This document shows, piece by piece, positions 14,961 to 24,730 of a stretch of DNA of 32,635 nt (positions are counted from its first letter, which is position 1; the number at the start of each line of letters is the position of its first letter). The stretch is taken from NCBI GenBank assembly GCA_947627375.1, contig CANQVR010000009.1, positions 1-32,635 on the forward strand, given 5' to 3'. The stretch is from an uncultured Bacilli bacterium (GTDB lineage: Bacteria; Bacillota_I; Bacilli_A; RF39; UBA660). A program made the position numbers and the translations under genes. The notes below the pieces were generated by a model. It worked only from the letters and a program-made list of their open reading frames with translations. It was not told the origin of the DNA and searched no databases.

Positions 14961-15603
14961 ATTGAACAAATGCATCTTTTATAACAAGCGTATTAACTTT
15001 GTCTTTAGTCTGTACTGAAAAGCTATCTACGGCTCCAAGTACTATAACATCATTTCCAACAATATAGTTAATAGCGTCTTCTTTATCTACTAAATTACAA
15101 ATTATATCTAAACTATATTTTTTAGAAGAATCAACATATTTAAGTATAACTTGATTCTTATCTAAATTAACTGAATCTAACTTACCTTCTATTTTTAGTA
15201 AATGTCCTTTGTATTTATTGTACGCACTATTAGGGCTATTTCTAAATTCTAAAGCTAAATCTATTGGTTCAACATTAATAGTATTTATAGAATAATCCAT
15301 AAACCAACTTCCCATTACTGTATCTCTTCTACCTTGAGTCTGCTTATATTTTATAACTTTATACCCAAGACCATAATACTCTTTCGTACCACCATCATTA
15401 TATGTTTTAAGTGGAATAGCAAAAAAAGGTCCTTTATGATATTTTTTAACACAAATACTATCAACTGTGTTAACAACTACTACAATAAGCGCAATAATCA
15501 AGATAATATTTAATAATTTTAAAATTATCTTCTCTTGTGGAGATTGCACTTTTATTTGATTTATCTTTGTAACTGCTTCTTTGGTCTTATTTAAAATATT
15601 CAC
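14959..15603 (-). CDS. membrane-anchored protein with a C-terminal OB-fold-like domain
   Basis: This 214-residue protein has one membrane helix at about 25-47, then an outer part of two pieces: a region rich in Tyr, Gly and Lys (residues 50-110) and a beta-rich domain (about 120-214) with HLLKIEGKLDSVNLDKNQVILKY and GNDVIVLGAVDSF that looks like the tRNA_anti-like OB fold seen in several Bacillota membrane proteins. No catalytic residues are apparent and I cannot assign a function. The start is GTG at 15603, with an AGAGGTGA site shortly upstream. It is transcribed alone between ligA and gatC. Confidence 0.65.
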   Translation of the reverse strand: MNILNKTKEAVTKINQIKVQSPQEKIILKLLNIILIIALIVVVVNTVDSICVKKYHKGPFFAIPLKTYNDGGTKEYYGLGYKVIKYKQTQGRRDTVMGSWFMDYSINTINVEPIDLALEFRNSPNSAYNKYKGHLLKIEGKLDSVNLDKNQVILKYVDSSKKYSLDIICNLVDKEDAINYIVGNDVIVLGAVDSFSVQTKDKVNTLVIKDAFVQ

Positions 15604-15628
15604 ACCACTTCACCTCTTATTATTAATA

Positions 15629-15654
15629 ATTATACAATAAGAAAAACTTTTTTT

Positions 15655-15657
<3 letters not shown>
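15629..15657 (-). promoter_or_regulatory. candidate sigma-A promoter of the OB-fold protein gene
   Basis: On the minus strand TAGAAA (15657-15652) and a perfect -10 TATAAT (15634-15629) are 17 bases apart. The -35 box overlaps the stop codon of ligA. Confidence 0.55.
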
Positions 15658-17711
<2,054 letters not shown>

Positions 17712-17713
<2 letters not shown>

Positions 17714-18917
17714 AATTGATTTTACCTAAGATAACATTTTTTAAAGATTTCATATAAACATCTATAAAATTAAGTTTCCTAACATTAGTAGACGCTAATA
17801 AATCTTTTTCTAAAATAATTTTATCTTTATCTTTAACATAAACTTTTCCTAAAACATTTCCTTTTTTAATTGGAAATTTTATTTTATTTACTTTAGTACT
17901 TAAACTATATTTTTTCTTAGAAGATGTCTTATTTTCTAAAATACCTAAATCAGAATCACTAACTAAATCTATTTGATCTTTTGTTCCTTTAGCAATATTT
18001 ATTGTTTTAATTGGAGAACCTTTTTTCTTTAGAATTTTTACCTTTTTAGTATTAAATCCATAATCTAGTAAAGCCATTGCCTCAGAATTTCTCGTCTTAC
18101 CGTTTTCTTCTCCAAGGACTATAGCAATAAGTCTCATATTATCTCTTTTGGCTGTTGCTGCTAAACAGTATTTGGCATTATCCGTATGACCAGTTTTTAA
18201 ACCATCTGCTCCTTTATAAAATCTTACTAGTTTATTAGTATTAACAAGCCAAAATTTATTTTCCGTATCTTCTCTTAAATAATCTTCATAAACTTTAGAA
18301 AACTCTAATATTTGCTCATGTTTTAAAAGTTCACGAGCAATAACAGCCATATCATAAGCAGAAGAATAATTGTTTTCTTCATCGAAACCTGTTGCATTTG
18401 TAAAATGAGTATTTTTAAGACCTAACTCTTCTACTTTTTTATTCATCAGTTTTACAAACTGTTTTTCCGTACCTGAAATTACTTCCGCAAGTTGTACCAC
18501 CGCATCGTTAGCACTAGCCATCGAAACACCTTTAAATAAATCTTTAATACTCATAACTTCTCCAGCTTCTAAAAATATCTGAGAACCTCCCATTTCTGCA
18601 GCTGTTTTAGATACTTTTACTTTATCACTCCATTTAATATTACCTTTTTCTATATTTTCTAAAATTATAATTTGCGCAACCATCTTGGTCATAGAGGCTA
18701 CTGCAACTTGTTTATCTTTTTCTTTTTCAAAAATAATTTCTCCTGTTGATTGTTCCATTAACAAACCACTAACTGCTCCTTCAAGCATTTGGGTTTCATT
18801 TTTTTCTTCTGATTTATCTAATTCTTCCTCTTTTTGATTATCTACTCCTTCTGCAAAAACCATCAAAGGAAATAAAAATAATACTCCAGCGAGAAAAAAT
18901 ACTACTACTCTTTTCAT
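17712..18917 (-). CDS. D-alanyl-D-alanine carboxypeptidase (low-molecular-weight penicillin-binding protein, DacF-like)
   Basis: The enzyme removes the terminal D-Ala from peptidoglycan stem peptides outside the cell. The 401 residues have a signal peptide (cut near VFAEG), then a serine peptidase S11 domain with the three motifs SMTK (nucleophile Ser about 75, Lys 78), SAN in SMASANDAV, and KTG in DGLKTGHTDNAKYCLA. A C-terminal beta domain (about 285-375) and an amphipathic helix for membrane attachment follow. The start is the ATG at 18917 with AGGAG ahead; the preceding TTG in frame is less likely. It could be a vegetative DacA or a sporulation DacF/DacB; sequence alone does not decide. 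It is divergent from a VanY-type gene across 92 bases. Confidence 0.93.
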
Positions 18918-18936
18918 CAAACCACTCCTATCAAAT

Positions 18937-18965
18937 TTCTATGCTTTATCTACAAAAAGTATACA
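18937..18965 (-). promoter_or_regulatory. weak forespore-type promoter candidate of the Dac gene
   Basis: On the minus strand TGTATA (18965-18960) and CATAGAA (18943-18937) are 16 bases apart. Compared with sigma-G consensus these match five of six and five of seven positions. No clear sigma-A pair is present, but the match is imperfect in spacing and sequence. Confidence 0.25.
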
Positions 18966-18984
18966 TATTACAATAAAATTAATG

Positions 18985-18990
18985 TATAAT
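18985..18990 (+). promoter_or_regulatory. -10 box of the VanY-type gene
   Basis: A perfect TATAAT lies 20 bases before the ATG at 19010, followed by an AAAGGAG site. The -35 region 17 bases upstream (TACATA) is poor. Confidence 0.45.
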
Positions 18991-19009
18991 CTAATAAAGG
19001 AGAAATACC

Positions 19010-19840
19010 ATGAAAAACAATTTAATTTATGCCTTAATCATAATTATCATTACCATAATTTCTATATATCTTTTGCTAACTATTCCCGTGAAAAAAATTT
19101 CTATAAAAATTAAAACAAAAGAAAATAATGAATTCTATAATATTAAATACTATAAACAAAAAAATCTCAAAAGATATAAGGAATATCAAAAACATAATTT
19201 AGATTTAACAAAAGAACAAGTAGTCTTGAATGTAAATATGAATCTAGATTATGATTTTTATACTCATGTTCAAAAGGCATCTAATACAAATTCTAACTTT
19301 GTTTTGGTAAATAAATACTATTATTTAGATAAAGACTATATTCCAAATGATTTAGAAGAAGTAAATGATGGTTACTCTAACGGAGAAAAGTTTTTAATAA
19401 AAGAAGCTAAAACTGCTTTTGAAAATATGGCAGCCTCTGCCGCAACAAAAAACTTACATATCAGGGTAGTATCAGCTTATCGTGATTATGCTTATCAAGA
19501 AAAGTTATACAACGATTATGCCCAAAATGATGGCAAAAAAAATGCCGATACATATTCAGCACGACCAGGATTTTCAGAACACCAAACAGGCTTAGCTTTA
19601 GATCTAGATAATATAACAATAGATTACAATAACTTTGAACAAACAGATGAATTTAAATGGATGCAGGAAAATGCTTATAAATATGGATTTATCTTAAGAT
19701 TTCCAAAAAACAAAACAAAAATAACAGGTTATCTTTATGAACCATGGCACTATCGTTATGTTGGTAGAGATGCTGCTGAATATATCCATAGAAATAACCT
19801 TACCTTAGAAGAATACTATGCAAAAGAGATTGAAAAATAA
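19010..19840 (+). CDS. VanY-type D-alanyl-D-alanine carboxypeptidase
   Basis: This zinc peptidase of the M15 family trims D-Ala from peptidoglycan precursors or stems. The 276 residues contain an N-terminal membrane anchor (about 5-26), a linker of about 90 residues, and the catalytic domain from about 120. Visible zinc-site residues are His191 and Asp198 in SEHQTGLALDLD, plus the EPWHYRYVG block with catalytic Glu244 and zinc ligand His247. The start has AAAGGAG. There are no vanA/vanB genes around it, so a resistance role is unlikely; it looks like a housekeeping wall enzyme beside the divergent Dac gene. Because it reads opposite to its neighbours on both sides, it is a single-gene unit. 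Confidence 0.92.
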   Translation: MKNNLIYALIIIIITIISIYLLLTIPVKKISIKIKTKENNEFYNIKYYKQKNLKRYKEYQKHNLDLTKEQVVLNVNMNLDYDFYTHVQKASNTNSNFVLVNKYYYLDKDYIPNDLEEVNDGYSNGEKFLIKEAKTAFENMAASAATKNLHIRVVSAYRDYAYQEKLYNDYAQNDGKKNADTYSARPGFSEHQTGLALDLDNITIDYNNFEQTDEFKWMQENAYKYGFILRFPKNKTKITGYLYEPWHYRYVGRDAAEYIHRNNLTLEEYYAKEIEK

Positions 19841-19850
19841 TTTCAATCTC
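19826..19850. terminator. bidirectional terminator between convergent genes
   Basis: A perfect 10-base-pair stem GAGATTGAAA / TTTCAATCTC (19826-19835 with 19841-19850) encloses the vanY-type stop codon in a 5-base loop. T-runs follow on both strands. Confidence 0.85.
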
Positions 19851-20430
19851 CTTTTTCTTCTTTATCTTTAGTTTTAAACAATTGATATAAATTATAACCA
19901 CAAATAAATACTAACCATATCAAAAATATTAAGTTACTAATTTGTACAAACGATATTATTTTATTATCGGCATATAAAGATATTTTATCAGTAATATCAA
20001 TATCCTCTGTTGCGATCAATATTAAGAAATTAGCATATAACAAATATAATATTTCAAAAACAATAATATTTATCTTTCTAATCGTCGTATTCGTCTTCTT
20101 ACTAAAAATATTATAAACGAGCAATAAAGCAACAATAATCATTTCCGTCATATAAATACCAGTATGAGGAAAATATAAAAATTCAAGCAACAACTTAATA
20201 ACTGACACAATACAATCGGCAGCATAATCGAATCTAAATAAAATAAGAATGATAAATAAAAGAATTAAACATGTTGTCGCAGCAATTTTAAAATACTTAT
20301 TATTCCTTTTTATATTTAAAAATATTATTCCAAAAAATAAAAGGACAATTAGTAATACTTCAATACTCATAAATGAGGAAATCATATATTTAAAAATAGT
20401 TATAATTTTCTCCATTAAAGTCATTTCCAT
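19843..20430 (-). CDS. polytopic membrane protein linked to the sortase
   Basis: I do not recognise this 195-residue protein. It has five or six hydrophobic segments (about 20-40, 47-66, 92-110, 118-140, 158-182) joined by short loops, and a basic/acidic tail KTKDKEEKGD. The loop residues FLYFPHTGIYMTEM and SLYADNKIISF are the most distinctive. A full AAAGGAGG site precedes the ATG, and the gap from the sortase stop is 15 bases, so it is the third gene of the thioester-adhesin/sortase operon. It may help assemble or export the adhesin, which is only inferred from position. Confidence 0.6.
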   Translation of the reverse strand: MEMTLMEKIITIFKYMISSFMSIEVLLIVLLFFGIIFLNIKRNNKYFKIAATTCLILLFIILILFRFDYAADCIVSVIKLLLEFLYFPHTGIYMTEMIIVALLLVYNIFSKKTNTTIRKINIIVFEILYLLYANFLILIATEDIDITDKISLYADNKIISFVQISNLIFLIWLVFICGYNLYQLFKTKDKEEKGD

Positions 20431-20445
20431 ATTACTAACCTCCTT

Positions 20446-21114
20446 TTACCCTACTAATTCAGCAATATAAACCGTTTGTTTTGTATTATCATTATAAGTA
20501 CAAGTAATTAAGGTTAATGTAGTAATATCAAAGTTCCTTTCAATTGTTACATATCCATCTTTTACAACATCGTATATGTTAACAATTCTATATTCATATT
20601 TTTTATCATTATAAGTTACATATGCCATATCACCTATTTGGAGTTTGTATAAATACCTAAAGTAAGAAATATATGCATCACCCGAATGGGCCATCAACAT
20701 TAAATTTCCTCCATTGACATCAGGCATAGTAGAACCATTAACTACTGATACATTATATTGAATCGAATTATATCTAGAATCAACATTATAAAATCCTTTT
20801 TTCAACCCTATTTTTGGTATTTCCAAAATCCCCAAATATTTTTCATAATTTACATTTTTTTTGGCATTATTATTACTATTTTCTACACCTTGTTCTTCGA
20901 CAGGAACTGTGTTATTAACATTTTCTTCTTTTATCTTTGGCTTAGCTTGCGCAATTAATTGTTTCATATCTTCAAATATTTCATTTCTTAATTCTTTAAT
21001 AAAGTTATAAGAAATAGCAAGCCCACCAAGAAATATAAGTAAAGAGCCAAGTAATAAAATTTGACTCTTTTGTACTTTTTTTCTATTTTTGTTTTGCTGG
21101 TTTAACATTAGCAT
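20446..21114 (-). CDS. sortase
   Basis: Sortases cleave a C-terminal sorting signal of secreted proteins and join them to the wall or to each other. The 222 residues have a membrane anchor (about 18-36), an Asn/Glu/Lys-rich linker to about 88, and the catalytic beta barrel. His143 in MLMAHSGDAYISYF and Cys205 in TLITCTYND are the catalytic pair. The usual catalytic Arg after the Cys is not seen: the strand reads TKQTVYIAEL, with Lys212-Gln213 at that place. The gene begins inside the end of the adhesin gene (32-base overlap; the ATG at 21114 or 21108) without its own clear ribosome site, so translation is coupled. Candidate substrates in the window carry VPNTA or VPSTA, close to the LPNTA recognised by Bacillus anthracis SrtC. 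Confidence 0.88.
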   Translation of the reverse strand: MLMLNQQNKNRKKVQKSQILLLGSLLIFLGGLAISYNFIKELRNEIFEDMKQLIAQAKPKIKEENVNNTVPVEEQGVENSNNNAKKNVNYEKYLGILEIPKIGLKKGFYNVDSRYNSIQYNVSVVNGSTMPDVNGGNLMLMAHSGDAYISYFRYLYKLQIGDMAYVTYNDKKYEYRIVNIYDVVKDGYVTIERNFDITTLTLITCTYNDNTKQTVYIAELVG

Positions 21115-22267
21115 ATATTATTCCTGTACCACAAAGTAGTACTACTAAACCAATAATATATAATGCCATTGAACTATCTTGTGCTGTTGAAGGTACATCA
21201 ACTTTATAAGATGCAGATAAATCTAAGTAAGAACTAGCTGGTCTTGTATCGATATCACCAACAGCAATAGTTTGATGAGAATCATCTAAATAATACTCAT
21301 AACCAACAAAGTAATGATAATTTCCTGTTGCAGTAAGTTTAAAGTTCTTAGTTTTTTCATTAAGTTCAGATGTAGGTATTTTAACCTTTAATTTAACACC
21401 TTGACTTAAATCTGAAGCTTGGAACTCAACATTTTTGATTTCTTCTTTTGAATATTCAGTTTCTTGTCCACCTTTAATTACAATTATCTTAGTACCAGCT
21501 GCTGCATTATCATCAAGTCCTAAAGTAAATGATTCTAATGTTTCAGCAGGTGTACTGCTAACTGTAATTTCTCCTGAAATAACATATTCATTATTTGATC
21601 CGCTAACTGTGAAATCATTTGAAGATTTAGCAAATGTTATTTTAGGATCAGCGAATCCTTGAGAATTATTAACTGCAAATTCAATCCATGGTGAAATATC
21701 ATTCCAAAGTGCAGTATTAGCTTTTAACTGATTCATTTGTTCAACGCTCATTCCACTATGATCGTCTGGTTCAGGTAAACTTTGTGTAGCATCAGCCGCA
21801 GCTTTCCAAGCACTATTATGTTCATATAAATATGCCCAAAGTGCAAGTTGGATAATAGCTTGTTGTCTTTCAGATGGTGATGGATATTCAGTATAAGCTT
21901 TTGTTAATAATGCAATAGCACCATCATCTAAAAAGCTATTACTATCTTTCTTATTAAAAGTACTACCTTTACCATAATGTTTCCATTCTTCTAGACAATA
22001 AATAGGTATTCTTTGTCCATTTTTTTGAATGTACTTATTAGCAATACCACCATTAGGAACTCCACTTTGTCCACTTAATTGCTTACTATTATCAATTTCA
22101 CTATTAGTTAATGTTTGAGGCCATTCCTCTAAAGCAAATGATACTTTAGTTAAGCCTAATGCACAAATTGAGAATAAAGCAACTACTGCAAAGAACGTTG
22201 TCCATTTAGCAGAAAAGCTTCCATATCTTATTAGATTTCCTATTGGATCCATTTTATTTTTCTTCAT
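21083..22267 (-). CDS. sortase-anchored surface protein with a probable thioester domain (adhesin)
   Basis: Thioester-domain adhesins carry an internal Cys-Gln bond and bind host surfaces covalently. I start at the ATG at 22267 (394 residues), which has AAGGTGAT four bases ahead; an ATG at 22282 is the alternative. A signal peptide is cut near residue 45 (VSFALEE). Residues about 70-155 show the thioester pattern: IYCLEEW with Cys91, then ALLTKAYTEYP and a QLALW motif with Gln140 at the place of the family TQxAIW. Two beta domains follow (about 190-350). The end is a sorting signal: VPSTA at 358-362, a hydrophobic segment with CGTGII and a Lys-rich tail. The sortase gene overlaps its 3' end, so enzyme and substrate are made together. 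Confidence 0.75.
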   Translation of the reverse strand: MKKNKMDPIGNLIRYGSFSAKWTTFFAVVALFSICALGLTKVSFALEEWPQTLTNSEIDNSKQLSGQSGVPNGGIANKYIQKNGQRIPIYCLEEWKHYGKGSTFNKKDSNSFLDDGAIALLTKAYTEYPSPSERQQAIIQLALWAYLYEHNSAWKAAADATQSLPEPDDHSGMSVEQMNQLKANTALWNDISPWIEFAVNNSQGFADPKITFAKSSNDFTVSGSNNEYVISGEITVSSTPAETLESFTLGLDDNAAAGTKIIVIKGGQETEYSKEEIKNVEFQASDLSQGVKLKVKIPTSELNEKTKNFKLTATGNYHYFVGYEYYLDDSHQTIAVGDIDTRPASSYLDLSASYKVDVPSTAQDSSMALYIIGLVVLLCGTGIIYANVKPAKQK

Positions 22268-22314
22268 TTTATCACCTTTCATAATTTAACCTATCCTCCC
22301 TTTCTCACGCTTAT

Positions 22315-22323
22315 ATTATAACA
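22315..22323 (-). promoter_or_regulatory. extended -10 promoter of the adhesin-sortase operon
   Basis: On the minus strand TGTTATAAT (22323-22315) is a perfect extended -10 element; the -35 region (TTTATT) is weak. The ribosome sites and ATGs of the adhesin follow within 50 bases. Confidence 0.65.
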
Positions 22324-22357
22324 TAGTAATTACAAAAAATAAACACTTTTCGCATTT

Positions 22358-22376
22358 TTTTTACAAATTGTAAAAA
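22358..22376. repeat. perfect palindrome upstream of the adhesin promoter
   Basis: TTTTTACAA-A-TTGTAAAAA is a 9+9 palindrome between the end of the nucleoside phosphorylase gene and the adhesin promoter. It lacks a T-tract in the direction of the gene that ends at 22377, so it is not a good terminator; it could be an operator for the adhesin operon. Confidence 0.4.
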
Positions 22377-23603
22377 TCACTCGATTTTAAAATAATCATC
22401 AAATTCAAAATTTTCTTCTTCCAAAGAGTAAAACAAACTACATAAAACATCTCCTTTTCGTACTTTATCACCTACTTTACAATGTAAATAAATTCCCACA
22501 TTAGGGTTAATAACATCATCTTTTTTACTTCTTCCAGCTCCTAATTTAACTGCTAAATTTCCAAAAGATAAAGCTTTAATTTCTTTTATCACTCCATCTT
22601 TAGGAGATACAATATCCTTTTTATTAGCATCTATTTTTATCTTATCAATATTTCCACCTTGATATTTTACTAATTCTAAAAATTTTTGATAAGCTTTACC
22701 TGATGTGATAACATCTAAAACTTCACTACGTGCCTCAGCAAGAGAAATATTTTTTCCCATACTAACCATATTAGAAGCAATATCAACACAAAGTTCTTTA
22801 AATGTAGGATTAGCTTTATTTTCTTTCAAAAGTGAAATTGCTTCCAACACTTCAAGTCTATTTCCGATTGCATACCCAAGTGGAGCATCCATCGAAGAGA
22901 AAATAATTCTTACTTCTTTACCGTAACTATTTCCAATTCTGATCATTAAATCTCCTAAAGACTGTGCTTCTTCTTTAGTTTTCATGAAAGCTCCATCGCC
23001 ATATTTTATATCTATTAATATTTTATCAGCTCCACTAGCAATTTTTTTACTCATGACACTAATTGCTATCAAAGGAAGAGAACTAACAGTCCCACTTACA
23101 TCTCTTAGGGCATAGACCATTTTATCAAGAGGTACTAAATTTTTAGTTGCTGAACAGTTAACAATTCCTATATCCTTAACTTGTTTTATTATCTCTGTTT
23201 CATCCTTTTCACATTTAAATCCTGGAATAGACTCTAATTTATCGATAGTCCCACCAGTAAAACCAAGTCCTCGTCCACTAAATTTAACCATAGGTATTCC
23301 TAAAGCTGCAACAATCGGAGAAATAACAAGAGTCGTTTTATCTCCTACTCCTCCAGTAGAATGTTTATCAACTTTTACTCCAGAAATCATCGATAAATCT
23401 AAAATATCTCCACTTTCTACAAACACTTTCGTTAAATGAAAAACTTCTTTATCACTCATACCATTAATACAAATAGCCATCAATAAAGCACTCATTTGAT
23501 AATCATAGACCTTTCCATTTAGATATCCTAAAAAAATTTCATCTAACTCATTATCACTAAGTTCTTGACCACATCTTTTCTTATTAATAATATCAACTAT
23601 CAT
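22377..23603 (-). CDS. pdp: pyrimidine-nucleoside phosphorylase
   Basis: The enzyme splits uridine, thymidine or deoxyuridine with phosphate into base and (deoxy)ribose 1-phosphate for salvage. The signature block is present: KFSGRGLGFTGGTIDKLESI, preceded by the phosphate-site KVDKHSTGGVGDKT. I start at the ATG at 23603 (408 residues, MIVDIINKKRCGQ), which has AAGGAG ahead and corresponds to the usual start; the longer frame enters the upstream gene. Family members have about 433 residues, so the C-terminal end is a little short. It overlaps the end of the acetyltransferase-like gene by 11 bases, so the two are coupled. Confidence 0.95.
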   Translation of the reverse strand: MIVDIINKKRCGQELSDNELDEIFLGYLNGKVYDYQMSALLMAICINGMSDKEVFHLTKVFVESGDILDLSMISGVKVDKHSTGGVGDKTTLVISPIVAALGIPMVKFSGRGLGFTGGTIDKLESIPGFKCEKDETEIIKQVKDIGIVNCSATKNLVPLDKMVYALRDVSGTVSSLPLIAISVMSKKIASGADKILIDIKYGDGAFMKTKEEAQSLGDLMIRIGNSYGKEVRIIFSSMDAPLGYAIGNRLEVLEAISLLKENKANPTFKELCVDIASNMVSMGKNISLAEARSEVLDVITSGKAYQKFLELVKYQGGNIDKIKIDANKKDIVSPKDGVIKEIKALSFGNLAVKLGAGRSKKDDVINPNVGIYLHCKVGDKVRKGDVLCSLFYSLEEENFEFDDYFKIE

Positions 23604-24228
23604 TTTTTTCTCCTTGATAATAACCTTTTTTATAAATTTCTTCACCATTTACAAAATATAAACTATCTTTTTTTATATCATGTCTTACTACTGTTCCTGC
23701 TCCAATAAAACTTCCACTTTCTATTTTTACAGGTGCGACAACAGTACAATTAGATCCAATACTGACTTTATCTTCTACTGTCGTAGAATATTTCGTTTTC
23801 TTTTTAGAATTATAATTAGCAAATACTACTCCTGCTCCAACATTAATATTATTTCCCATAATAACATTACCAATATAAGTTAGATGTTTAATTAAATTAT
23901 TATTACCAATTTGAGAACTCTTTATTTCAACATAACTTCCAAGTTCATTATAATTACCTATCTTATTATTTTCTCTAATATGTGTAAAAGGTCCAATCTT
24001 ATTATTATCACCAATTTCATTAGATGCTTCAATTACTGAAGAAACAATATAATTATTCTCTCCAATCACACTATCTGTAATAATACTATTAGCATCTATA
24101 ATAGTATTATCACCAATCTTCGTTTTTCCTCTTAAAGATACATTAGGTCCAATAACGACATTATCTCCTAAAATAACATCACTATCGATATATGCACTCT
24201 TTTTGTCTATTAATTTATACTTTTTCAC
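23593..24228 (-). CDS. stand-alone left-handed beta-helix acyltransferase resembling the GlmU C-terminal domain
   Basis: In GlmU the C-terminal domain acetylates glucosamine 1-phosphate, and the N-terminal domain makes UDP-GlcNAc. This 211-residue protein is nearly all hexapeptide repeats ([IV]-G-x-N-x-x) and matches only the GlmU acetyltransferase domain: GPFTHIR (sugar-phosphate Arg), VEIKSS (Lys), HLTYIGN (catalytic His and Tyr), GAGVVFANYN, and VAPVKIESGSFIGAGTVV. The uridylyltransferase half is missing. It starts with GTG at 24228 after AGGGTGG and has an extended -10 promoter. It could supply the acetyl step with a separate uridylyltransferase elsewhere, or modify another sugar. The coupling to nucleoside phosphorylase is unexplained. 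Confidence 0.8.
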   Translation of the reverse strand: MKKYKLIDKKSAYIDSDVILGDNVVIGPNVSLRGKTKIGDNTIIDANSIITDSVIGENNYIVSSVIEASNEIGDNNKIGPFTHIRENNKIGNYNELGSYVEIKSSQIGNNNLIKHLTYIGNVIMGNNINVGAGVVFANYNSKKKTKYSTTVEDKVSIGSNCTVVAPVKIESGSFIGAGTVVRHDIKKDSLYFVNGEEIYKKGYYQGEKNDS

Positions 24229-24251
24229 AATACCACCCTACCTATAAATCC

Positions 24252-24260
24252 AGTATAACA
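24252..24260 (-). promoter_or_regulatory. extended -10 promoter of the acetyltransferase-pdp unit
   Basis: On the minus strand TGTTATACT (24260-24252) is an extended -10 element; the T-rich region upstream gives no good -35. The GTG start at 24228 follows. Confidence 0.5.
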
Positions 24261-24269
24261 TTTTTTACA

Positions 24270-24298
24270 TAAGAAAAAAACTAAAATAATTTAGTTTT
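24270..24298 (-). terminator. intrinsic terminator after the XRE regulator gene
   Basis: On the minus strand AAAACTAAA-TTAT-TTTAGTTTT (24298-24277) is a 9-base-pair stem with a tetraloop, followed by T. It begins at the stop codon of the gene ending at 24297. Confidence 0.8.
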
Positions 24299-24647
24299 AT
24301 CCTATTTTCTTATTAATAAGTTGAGCAGTTCTTTTTGGATCATTAATAATTTTTTCATGTAAACTAGGTGTCTTTCTAATTTCTTCAATGAATTGTATTT
24401 CTTCTATGGCCATAGATATTCCATAATCTGAGTCATTATCAGAAAAAACATATTCATCGTTTCCTAAAAAATAATTTATATCCTTTTTAAAATAGTTAGA
24501 AAGTTGATGTAAAGTATCTAAAGTAGGCGTTCTAGTTCCATTTTCATAACAACAAATACTAACCTTTGTAACATTAATCAAATCACCTAATTGTTTTTGA
24601 GTAAGACCATTTTTAAGTCTCAATTCTTTAATTCGTTTTCCAATCAT
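24297..24647 (-). CDS. XRE-family transcriptional regulator
   Basis: This 116-residue protein starts with a Cro/C1-type helix-turn-helix (residues about 3-58: IGKRIKELRLKNGLTQKQLGDLINVTK... TPTLDTLHQLSNYF) and has a short C-terminal part of about 55 residues that may mediate dimer formation. The ATG at 24647 is seven bases after AAGGAG; the ATG two codons earlier is too close to that site. It is flanked by its own terminator and by an inverted repeat around its promoter, so it probably represses itself. Its targets are unknown; no prophage genes are nearby. Confidence 0.85.
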   Translation of the reverse strand: MIGKRIKELRLKNGLTQKQLGDLINVTKVSICCYENGTRTPTLDTLHQLSNYFKKDINYFLGNDEYVFSDNDSDYGISMAIEEIQFIEEIRKTPSLHEKIINDPKRTAQLINKKIG

Positions 24648-24658
24648 GCTCATTCTCC

Positions 24659-24713
24659 TTTAAACAATGTCTTTAAATTCATTATAAATACACTATCTTT
24701 TAAATTGTTTAAA
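24659..24713 (-). promoter_or_regulatory. inverted-repeat operator flanking the XRE promoter
   Basis: TTTAAACAAT (24659-24668) and its exact reverse complement ATTGTTTAAA (24704-24713) lie 35 bases apart. Between them, on the minus strand, is a perfect -10 TATAAT (24686-24681). One arm covers the -35 zone and the other the early transcript next to the ribosome site, which is a typical autorepression layout. Confidence 0.6.
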
Positions 24714-24730
24714 GTTAACTAATAAGTAAT

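Noticed and set aside
19010-19840. Vancomycin resistance gene
   Set aside because: VanY-type enzymes are common in wall metabolism, and no ligase, dehydrogenase or VanX gene is present.
22358-22376. Terminator of the nucleoside phosphorylase gene
   Set aside because: The palindrome is followed by A rather than T in the direction of that gene, so it is listed as a palindrome only.
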